This document shows positions 1-4,754 of a DNA stretch of 9,490 nt, piece after piece. Within the stretch, counting starts at the first letter, position 1. The number at the start of each line of letters is the position of its first letter. Under the pieces are notes generated by a model. The model was not told where the DNA came from. It made no database searches and was given only the letters and a program-made list of their open reading frames with translations. The stretch covers positions 1 through 9,490 of the forward strand of contig CALEGA010000004.1 in assembly GCA_937876715.1 (NCBI GenBank). The letters are read 5' to 3'. A program made the position numbers and the translations under genes. Source of the DNA: an uncultured Candidatus Saccharibacteria bacterium. Its GTDB lineage: Bacteria > Patescibacteriota > Saccharimonadia > Saccharimonadales > Saccharimonadaceae.

Positions 1-57
1 CTAACCGACACCCCGCAAAAGCGGAAATTAATACCAAATCTAACCTAAAGGAATTTT
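1..57 (+). other. Leader region upstream of rpmI
   Basis: Non-coding or end-of-gene sequence before rpmI. It holds a short hairpin (CCGC at 13-16, loop AAAA, GCGG at 21-24) with no T-run after it, so it is not a convincing terminator. A Shine-Dalgarno AAAGGA lies at 47-52, five bases before the rpmI ATG. In most bacteria infC precedes rpmI. A TAA at 2-4 could be the stop of such a gene, but too little sequence is present to support that. I see no promoter here, so transcription probably starts outside the window. Confidence 0.4.
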
Positions 58-252
58 ATGCCCAAACTAAAAACGCATAAAGGCACCGCCAAACGCGTCA
101 AAATCTCCGGCTCTGGCAAAATCATCCGCGAGCGCGCTTTCGGTAATCACATCCTCGCCAAAAAGTCGAAGGCTAGGAAACGCAATATGAAAACCGCCGC
201 TGCTATCAACGGCAAAATCAAGAAAAACGTTAAGACCGCATTAGGAGTTTAA
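58..252 (+). CDS. rpmI: 50S ribosomal protein bL35
   Basis: Small basic protein of the large ribosomal subunit, 64 residues, the usual length for bL35. The N-terminus MPKLKTHKGTAKRVK and the segment around residues 30-45 (ILAKKSKARKRN) are the family signature. The protein is very rich in Lys and Arg, as expected for an rRNA-binding protein. The ATG at 58 is preceded by AAAGGA at 47-52, which fixes the start. It is followed after four bases by rplT, the near-universal rpmI-rplT pairing. In other bacteria L20 represses this operon by binding its leader; too little upstream sequence is present to test that here. C-ending codons dominate. Confidence 0.97.
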   Translation: MPKLKTHKGTAKRVKISGSGKIIRERAFGNHILAKKSKARKRNMKTAAAINGKIKKNVKTALGV

Positions 253-256
253 GTCA

Positions 257-604
257 ATGAGAGTCAAACGTGGCGTTCCTGCCCATTCTAAACACAAGAA
301 AACCTTGGCTGCCGCCAAAGGTATGCAACACTACCGCACTCGTAGCTATCGCCTCGCCAAACAAGGCGTGATTAAATCTCTCCGCTACGCTTACCGCGAC
401 CGCCGTAACAAAAAACGCGACTTCCGTTCCCTCTGGATTACCCGCATCAACAACGCTTCTCGCGAACTTGGCATCTCTTATTCTCAGCTCATCGCTGGTA
501 TGAAGAAAAAAGGCATCAACCTCGACCGTAAGGTCCTCGCTGACCTCGCCGTCAATCAACCGGAAGCTTTCAAAGCAATCGTTAACACCGTGAAGGAGAA
601 ATAA
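257..604 (+). CDS. rplT: 50S ribosomal protein bL20
   Basis: Large-subunit protein bL20, needed early in 50S assembly through 23S rRNA binding. At 115 residues it has normal length. Recognisable segments are the N-terminal MRVKRGVPAHSKHKK, the helix with YRLAKQGVIKSLRYAYRDRR (about residues 31-50), the SLWITRINNASRELGISYSQ stretch (about 58-77) and DRKVLADLAV (about 90-99). The usual second-position Ala (MARVKRG) is absent, so the protein begins MRVKRG. The ATG at 257 has an AGGAG at 243-247 lying inside the end of rpmI, so the two genes are likely translationally coupled. rpmB follows one base after the stop. Confidence 0.97.
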   Translation: MRVKRGVPAHSKHKKTLAAAKGMQHYRTRSYRLAKQGVIKSLRYAYRDRRNKKRDFRSLWITRINNASRELGISYSQLIAGMKKKGINLDRKVLADLAVNQPEAFKAIVNTVKEK

Positions 605-605
605 T

Positions 606-797
606 ATGGCAGTTTGCGAAATCACCGGTAAAGGTAAAATGTACGGCCACAACGTCTCTTTCTCTCAAAGAAAGACTCGCAAGGTCTTCAAGCCTAATGT
701 CTCCAAACGTACCCTCGTCATCAACGGGCAAAAAGTAAAAGCAAACGTTTCTACTTCCGCCCTCCGTACTTTGAAGAAAAAAGGTTTGATTAAATAA
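606..797 (+). CDS. rpmB: 50S ribosomal protein bL28
   Basis: Large-subunit protein bL28, 63 residues. The N-terminus MAVCEITGKGKMYGHNVSFS followed by RKTRKVFKPNV matches the family pattern (C-x-x-TGK-x-x-x-x-G-x-NVSHS-x-RKT-x-R-x-x-x-PN). Only one Cys (residue 4) is present, so this is the form without a four-cysteine zinc ribbon. AAGGAG at 593-598, in the last codons of rplT, gives a 7-base spacing to the ATG. The gene is the last of a three-gene ribosomal operon and is followed four bases later by a strong terminator. More familiar neighbours of rpmB are rpmG or a lone position, so its place after rplT is less common. Confidence 0.93.
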   Translation: MAVCEITGKGKMYGHNVSFSQRKTRKVFKPNVSKRTLVINGQKVKANVSTSALRTLKKKGLIK

Positions 798-801
798 CCA
801 C

Positions 802-830
802 AAAAAATCTCCCGTTAAGGGAGATTTTTT
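802..830. terminator. Bidirectional intrinsic terminator between rpmB and rnpB
   Basis: Perfect 12-bp inverted repeat (802-813 pairs with 819-830) with a 5-base loop GTTAA. The arms end in six A's on the left and six T's on the right, so the RNA from either strand is a stem followed by a U-tract. It begins four bases after the rpmB stop and ends three bases before the mapped 3' end of rnpB. It can therefore terminate both converging transcripts. Confidence 0.93.
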
Positions 831-833
831 GTT

Positions 834-1188
834 GAGCTATCTTTAAGCCGGATTTTGTAACAACCGAAGTCATCGACAATCATCTATCTAGCCATTATAT
901 TGCTATAATGTTCACGCGGTGATCGTGCATCCTCGGACCAAGGTTTCTAGCACTCCTTGCAGCGAGTAGGGTTTGCCTCCGATATATGTCGCCACATATC
1001 GCTGTGAGCTCTTGCCTCACTCTTTTCACCTTTTCCATCTTCGCCGATCAATCGACAAAATTGGTAGTTTTGTTTCTGTGGTACTTTCCCTGAGATTGCT
1101 CTCGGTCGCCGTTAGCGACTACTCTGTCCTTTGCTGTCCGGACTTTCCTCTTGAAACTAAAGCCTCAAGCGATTGTCTTTCAAGCTCC
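834..1188 (-). ncRNA. rnpB: RNase P RNA, type A
   Basis: Catalytic RNA of ribonuclease P, which removes 5' leaders from pre-tRNA. Read on the minus strand, the 5' P4 core GAGGAAAGTCCGGAC lies at 1136-1150 and the 3' core ACAAAATCCGGCTTAAAG at 841-858. P2 is formed by GACAATC (1171-1177) and GATTGTC (875-881). The conserved GGCAAACCC is at 969-977. The L15 loop keeps the GGU that pairs with tRNA CCA (CCTTGGTCCGAGG, 931-943). A 7-bp hairpin capped by a GCAA tetraloop (893-910) fits P18. P1 is short: GAGCT at the 5' end pairs with AGCTC at 834-838. Length about 355 nt and the P18-type element fit type A. The ends are set by the promoter, P1 and the terminator; the exact 5' base could differ by 1-2 nt. 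Confidence 0.95.
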
Positions 1189-1191
1189 CTG

Positions 1192-2058
1192 TTATTTTAC
1201 CATATCCGAATCGAAATGTCTATCGATGGCGCGGTTCGCCTCTTCATCCGCCGTCCCGTTCAGTTCCCGTTTCACATGCACAAACGACACCGCTTCAAAC
1301 CCCTCCGCCACTTTCTGACGAATATCCGCATAAATCGGCAACAAATCTCTATTCTTAATCTTATAAATCCCGTTCATCTGGTTTATCATCATCAAATTAT
1401 CCCCCACAAACCGCACTCGCTTCAATCCTAGCTCCGCCGCTTTCTCCACCCCCTCACGCAAGGCATAATACTCCGCCACTCTACTCGTCGCAAACCCAAC
1501 AAACTCGCCTCCTCGCGCCAATGTCTCACCATTCTCCCCCACAATATAATACCCAATTCCCGCCGGACCAGGATTCCCCCGCGAGCTGCCATCCACGTAC
1601 ACCGTCGCACCATTCACCACCTCTCTCGCATCTCTCACGAACCCCGTCTCGCCTTTCTCGTTCTCCAGCGCCAGCACCGCCGCCGTCGCTTCATCCACCC
1701 GCACCTTCGAATACTCGTCTCGCTTCAAAAACTTATACGCCGAATACCTCTCATTCGGCTTCAACTTCGCTGTATCTTGGATCTTAATTTCATAAACAAT
1801 ATAGAGATTTGCCATCTGGCTCGACCCCTCAAACGCTAAAAACGTCACCACATCTTTCAGGCTCACCTCACGCACCTCGACCCCAAGATACTCCAGTGCC
1901 GTCCGTGACATTGCTTCCTCCGGTTGCTCACCAAACTTGATCTTCCCTGTCGGCAACTCCCAAAAAACAGGCTCGCTACTCCTGCCTGTTCTACGTTTCA
2001 TCAAAAGTATTTCCCCCTCCCTCCTTAATATTCCAACGACTCTAATTCGCTGTTTCAT
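1192..2058 (-). CDS. Nudix-like / RNase HI fusion protein
   Basis: A 288-residue two-domain protein. Residues about 1-135 form a Nudix-like domain. Its box runs G38 to V60 and keeps G38, E44, R52, E56 and G59, but the glutamates expected at 53 and 57 are Thr and Tyr, so pyrophosphohydrolase activity is doubtful. Residues about 150-280 are an RNase HI-type domain. It starts TVYVDGSSRGNPGPAGIGY and retains all four acidic positions: D156, E196 (AEYYAL), D220 (GDN) and D271 (NGTADEEAN), plus H261. It should cleave RNA in RNA-DNA hybrids. The C-terminal domain resembles the YpdQ/plant-type RNase H branch more than Escherichia coli RnhA. The ATG at 2056-2058 has only a weak GGTGGG before it. The stop is a few bases from the 5' end of rnpB. 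What the Nudix-like half binds is unknown. Confidence 0.88.
   Translation of the reverse strand: MKQRIRVVGILRREGEILLMKRRTGRSSEPVFWELPTGKIKFGEQPEEAMSRTALEYLGVEVREVSLKDVVTFLAFEGSSQMANLYIVYEIKIQDTAKLKPNERYSAYKFLKRDEYSKVRVDEATAAVLALENEKGETGFVRDAREVVNGATVYVDGSSRGNPGPAGIGYYIVGENGETLARGGEFVGFATSRVAEYYALREGVEKAAELGLKRVRFVGDNLMMINQMNGIYKIKNRDLLPIYADIRQKVAEGFEAVSFVHVKRELNGTADEEANRAIDRHFDSDMVK
1194..1222 (-). promoter_or_regulatory. Promoter of rnpB, inside the upstream coding gene
   Basis: On the minus strand a -35 TAGACA (1217-1222, five of six matches to TTGACA) is followed by exactly 17 bases and a -10 TAAAAT (1194-1199, five of six). The predicted start at about 1187-1188 coincides with the 5' end of the RNase P RNA. 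The -35 lies in the last codons of the Nudix-RNase H gene and the -10 overlaps its stop codon. Confidence 0.8.
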
Positions 2059-2075
2059 CCCACCGCTTTCAACAT

Positions 2076-2090
2076 ATTATATATATTATA
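2076..2090 (-). promoter_or_regulatory. Probable -10 region for the Nudix-RNase H gene
   Basis: Two TATAAT hexamers on the minus strand (2085-2090 and 2076-2081) lie in an AT-only stretch 18-32 bases before the ATG. I find no good -35 at 16-18 bases from either. Use of the nearer one would give a leader of only about ten bases. Confidence 0.45.
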
Positions 2091-2207
2091 TACAAGTTAT
2101 ACCCTTACCGGCTCTATTTTCCCTGCTGATTTGCAAGGTGGGTAAAATCTTATGCGGAGCCTCCACGGAGACTTGCCACGAAATCCCGTAAACATAACTA
2201 TACAGAG

Positions 2208-2233
2208 AAAATTATGCTACCAGTAAAGGTACA
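2208..2233 (-). terminator. Weak candidate terminator after the M50 protease gene
   Basis: On the minus strand TACC (2228-2231) can pair with GGTA (2218-2221) around a 6-base loop. Extension needs a bulged G, and the tract after it is TAATTTTCT. The stem is short, so termination here is uncertain. It is the only hairpin plus T-run I see at the end of the long minus-strand operon. Confidence 0.25.
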
Positions 2234-2249
2234 ACTCCATTATATCAGG

Positions 2250-2882
2250 TTATTTGCCAATAATCCAGTAAAAAGCCTCCAAAATCCCGTTCATCGCACC
2301 TGTCATCACCGAAGAAAACACATTCCCACCCACCATTATCAATATATATACTATAAATATCCCTACTTTTTCCATCTTATCCATCACTGCCCTCACCGCA
2401 TCCGGCATCAAGGCATATAAAATCCGCGAACCATCAAGCGGCGGAATCGGAATTAAGTTGAACACGCCAAACCCTAAATTCACGAACACTAAATTTGCCA
2501 CCGTCGCACCCAAAAATGTGCTCGTGTCCACCGCACCCGCTCCCTCCCAGATCAAAAATCCGACAAACGCGAGTACAAAATTTGTCAGCGGTCCCGCCAA
2601 CGCCACCGCCGCCATCCCCCAAACTCCACCTTTTAAATTCCTTGTGTTCACCGGCACCGGCTTTGCTCCACCAAACACCACTCCCCCCATTAAAAATGTC
2701 AGGAGCGGTAGAATCACCGACATAAACGGATCAAGATGGTTAATTGGATTCAACGTCAACCTACCATCCTCTTTCGCCGTCGTATCACCTAGCAAATACG
2801 CTACCCCACCGTGTGCCAATTCGTGCAACATCATAGAAAAAACAATCACCACTAAAACCGAAACTACCCCAACAATATTCAT
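2250..2882 (-). CDS. Site-2 protease family membrane metalloprotease (M50)
   Basis: Integral membrane zinc protease, 210 residues, of the compact M50 subgroup without PDZ or CBS domains. The HExxH motif is in the first helix (H20, E21, H24 in HELAHG) and the third zinc ligand is D150 in the helix motif NLIPIPPLDGSR. The family segment AGPLTNFVLA is at 96-105. Several hydrophobic helices are visible (about 2-24, 54-72, 88-112, 124-145 and 170-192). Relatives cut transmembrane helices of regulatory or signal proteins; no substrate can be read from this sequence. The ATG at 2880-2882 has a near-perfect Shine-Dalgarno AAGGAGGT (2886-2893). It is the last gene of the minus-strand operon, 17 bases after the MBL-like gene. 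Confidence 0.9.
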   Translation of the reverse strand: MNIVGVVSVLVVIVFSMMLHELAHGGVAYLLGDTTAKEDGRLTLNPINHLDPFMSVILPLLTFLMGGVVFGGAKPVPVNTRNLKGGVWGMAAVALAGPLTNFVLAFVGFLIWEGAGAVDTSTFLGATVANLVFVNLGFGVFNLIPIPPLDGSRILYALMPDAVRAVMDKMEKVGIFIVYILIMVGGNVFSSVMTGAMNGILEAFYWIIGK

Positions 2883-2899
2883 ACCACCTCCTTAATTTT

Positions 2900-3349
2900 T
2901 TAGTTCAGCGCCACCACTTCCAGCGCCACCGGCAACGACTCTAAGCTCTTCACTTTATATTTCTTTTCTGCTTTCGCAGAAACTTTTAGTTCACTCACCA
3001 TCCCATCCAAATTCCCCATCGCAATCACAACTTTCGGGTCAATCTCTCTAATCGCACGCACGCTTGACGTGCAAAGAACATTCGCCACCCCAAGGTCGTC
3101 CAACCCCTCTTCGATTCCCCCAATCACTCCGACGTGCACTCCGCCAATTTCCGCATCATAAATCACCTTTCCCTCCCCCACGGCAATCCCACGAATCGTC
3201 ACATCCCCCACCTCAAACTCCCCAGGTCCGTGAATCGCGCCCACCGACAAGTTACCAGAAATCGTGCTTTCCGCCACGTTAAACGTCACGCTTGTCTTTT
3301 TCGTCACGATCGTCACACTGTCCGGATTTTTACTTTCAATTTCGAACAT
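2900..3349 (-). CDS. Metallo-beta-lactamase-fold-like protein lacking metal ligands
   Basis: A 149-residue protein with alternating short beta strands. The pattern GPGEFEVGDVTIRGI (41-55), then an IYDAEIGGVHVGVIGG segment (63-78), a VANVLCTSS strand (88-96) and a DPKVVIAMG strand (104-112), resembles UlaG-type or Lactamase_B_3 hydrolases of the MBL fold. In active relatives these positions carry the HLGD and other zinc ligands and the THxHxDH motif. Here only two His exist (H40, H72) and no HxHxDH, so hydrolase activity is unlikely. Cytoplasmic: no signal peptide or helix. AAGGAG (3363-3368) lies within the end of the preceding gene, so translation is probably coupled. The fold assignment is by pattern only and its role is unknown. 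Confidence 0.6.
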   Translation of the reverse strand: MFEIESKNPDSVTIVTKKTSVTFNVAESTISGNLSVGAIHGPGEFEVGDVTIRGIAVGEGKVIYDAEIGGVHVGVIGGIEEGLDDLGVANVLCTSSVRAIREIDPKVVIAMGNLDGMVSELKVSAKAEKKYKVKSLESLPVALEVVALN

Positions 3350-3358
3350 ATTTTTTAC

Positions 3359-3964
3359 CTACTCCTTAATTATTTTATCTGGGTCGATTAACTCGCTAAC
3401 ATCCATCTCTAAAATATCTAGCACGAACCTATCTCTCACACTTTTTCTGTACAAGAAATCTTCCACCGTAAAAATCACATAATTCAGTGGCTTCCCCACT
3501 TTCTTCTCCACAATCTCCGCCCAATGCGTCAATTTCTTCGTTCTATCGTCCCCTACAATCAAGAGATCTACTCCCTCTTGCCCAGGCATTCGGTTCGTCA
3601 GCATCATCGCCGCCAGATATTTCTTCACCGGTCGCACATACTCCTCCCATCCGCTCTCTTTCACGTCTTTATCTTTAGAAAGATTTACTTTCTTCGAAAA
3701 AATCTCATTCAAAGCGTGCGCGTATGGATGTTTCATATTCGCCGAATAATAAACTTTATTATCAAACGTCTCATTTTTCACCACTCCCACGCTCTCAAGA
3801 TTCAACAGTTCCCTACGCACCGAATTAATTTGCTCATCAATTACGCGCGTGATTTCCCGCACGTAATATGACTTGTCTGTATTTTCAAATAAAAGATTTA
3901 AGAGCTTCGCTCGTGTCTTCGAGCCGAACAATTTTTCTACTGGTGTGCTATTTTCTTTGCTCAT
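3359..3964 (-). CDS. Winged-helix protein with nucleotidyltransferase-like C-terminal domain
   Basis: A 201-residue cytoplasmic protein. Residues about 9-75 form a winged helix-turn-helix: LFGSKTRAKLLNLLF, then a recognition region with YVREITRVIDEQINSVRRELL and a wing with KVYYSAN. The C-terminal half (about 105-195) resembles minimal nucleotidyltransferase folds, with GVDLLIVGDD (131-140) in place of the metal-binding strand. The usual GS motif upstream of it is missing, so catalysis is doubtful although D133 is kept. Such wHTH-NTase combinations occur in archaea and small-genome bacteria, where they are presumed DNA-binding regulators. Its start overlaps the end of miaA by 17 bases and it has no clear ribosome binding site, so it is probably translated by coupling. 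It could regulate this operon, but that is inference. Confidence 0.7.
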   Translation of the reverse strand: MSKENSTPVEKLFGSKTRAKLLNLLFENTDKSYYVREITRVIDEQINSVRRELLNLESVGVVKNETFDNKVYYSANMKHPYAHALNEIFSKKVNLSKDKDVKESGWEEYVRPVKKYLAAMMLTNRMPGQEGVDLLIVGDDRTKKLTHWAEIVEKKVGKPLNYVIFTVEDFLYRKSVRDRFVLDILEMDVSELIDPDKIIKE

Positions 3965-4754
3965 TCTGCATACATTTTATCACAGTATCTTTCACTTTTT
4001 CAAGCGGAAGCCATAAAATATTTTCATTTCGCTTAAACCACGTCAGCTGCCGCTTCGCCAAATGCCAATCGTCAATCGCATTTAACCTCACCGCTTCTTC
4101 CCTACTTAACTCACCCTGCATATATTTCCACGCAAATTGATACGCGTCACTCGTCATCGCTTTATTCTCCCAACCATATTTTTTAACCAATCGTTCCGTC
4201 TCCGCATAAAGCTCGTCGTTAAACATTTTATCCGCCCGCTCAAACAATCGCTTCTTTAATTCCTCCGGCTCCCACCAAATGCCAAAAACTTTATATTTTG
4301 TACACATTTTTTGTCGATCGGGATATTTCGTCTCATCATTTTGCACCAAACCCCCCTCTCGCCCGTTCAAATTTTTTATACACTCCCCTCTTTCTTTACC
4401 ATACCCCTTTCCCTCTGCCTCAAACTTGTAATCAAAAATTAACGCATCCACATACAAACCTGTTCCGCCTACTACCATCGGCACCTTCCCTCGCCTCTCA
4501 ATGTCCGCAATCACTGCCTCCGCATAATCTTTCCAATCTTTCACCGTAAATCTCTCGCCAGGCTCCACCAAATCAAACCCAAAATGTGGCACCCCCTCTC
4601 GCTCCACCAAACTTGGTTTCGCTGTCCCCACATCCATCCCCTTATAAATCGTCCGCGAGTCCGCCGAAATAATCTCCCCACCAATCTCTTTCGCAATCTC
4701 AACACCAACCCCCGTCTTCCCACTCCCCGTCGCTCCAACAATTACTGGAACTAT
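3948..4754 (-). CDS. miaA: tRNA dimethylallyltransferase MiaA, non-canonical ATA start
   Basis: Transfers a dimethylallyl group from DMAPP to A37 of tRNAs reading UNN codons. With the ATA start the product has 268 residues, shorter than the usual 290-320. Walker A GATGSGKT is at residues 7-14 (4713-4736), then SADSRTIYKGMDVGTAKP (30-47), VVGGTGLY (94-101) and WHLAKRQLTWFKR (230-242), all diagnostic. The central stretch (about 112-155) lacks the usual R-RALE segment and is compressed. The first ATG (4637) falls after the Walker A loop, so it cannot be the true start. The frame is closed by a TAA at 4791-4793, and no ATG, GTG or TTG lies between it and the P-loop. ATA at 4752-4754 overlaps the thrS stop (ATAG), mimicking an ATGA junction. 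ATT at 4740-4742 is a poorer alternative. An undetected frameshift at the thrS end is possible. Confidence 0.85.
   Translation of the reverse strand: MVPVIVGATGSGKTGVGVEIAKEIGGEIISADSRTIYKGMDVGTAKPSLVEREGVPHFGFDLVEPGERFTVKDWKDYAEAVIADIERRGKVPMVVGGTGLYVDALIFDYKFEAEGKGYGKERGECIKNLNGREGGLVQNDETKYPDRQKMCTKYKVFGIWWEPEELKKRLFERADKMFNDELYAETERLVKKYGWENKAMTSDAYQFAWKYMQGELSREEAVRLNAIDDWHLAKRQLTWFKRNENILWLPLEKVKDTVIKCMQNEQRK

Larger units (their letters stand above)
2059..2249 (-). other. Non-coding region, possible structured leader of the Nudix-RNase H gene
   Basis: About 190 bases with no credible gene. On the minus strand two interleaved 5-bp pairings are possible: GCAAG (2172-2176) with CTTGC (2133-2137), and GATTT (2145-2149) with AAATC (2128-2132). 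The two 3' arms are contiguous, which gives an H-type pseudoknot layout. A small CTC/GAG hairpin (2161-2170) sits between them. I do not recognise any known riboswitch, SRP RNA, 6S RNA or tmRNA signature. The pairings are short and could be chance. Confidence 0.3.

Noticed and set aside
13..24. Terminator before rpmI
   Set aside because: The CCGC/GCGG hairpin is only 4 bp and is followed by AAATTAAT rather than a T-run.
254..652. Minus-strand 132-residue open frame across rplT
   Set aside because: Fully antisense to the clear rplT gene, with no ribosome binding site and no recognisable family; a shadow of the real frame.
898..908. Plus-strand TTGCTATAAT resembling a -10 promoter element
   Set aside because: It is the P18 hairpin with its GCAA tetraloop in RNase P RNA, and no plus-strand gene follows it.
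973..1431. Plus-strand 152-residue open frame
   Set aside because: Runs antisense through rnpB and the RNase H domain; the composition is His/Pro/Ser-rich as expected from antisense of G-rich coding.
2101..2200. SRP RNA, 6S RNA or tmRNA in the 190-base gap
   Set aside because: The GGAAGGAAGCAGCC loop of SRP RNA, tmRNA end motifs and a 6S-type bubble are all absent on both strands.
2458..2895. Plus-strand 145-residue open frame
   Set aside because: Antisense to the M50 protease, whose motifs are intact. The product is low-complexity Thr/Pro/Asn-rich and ends in the protease ribosome binding site.
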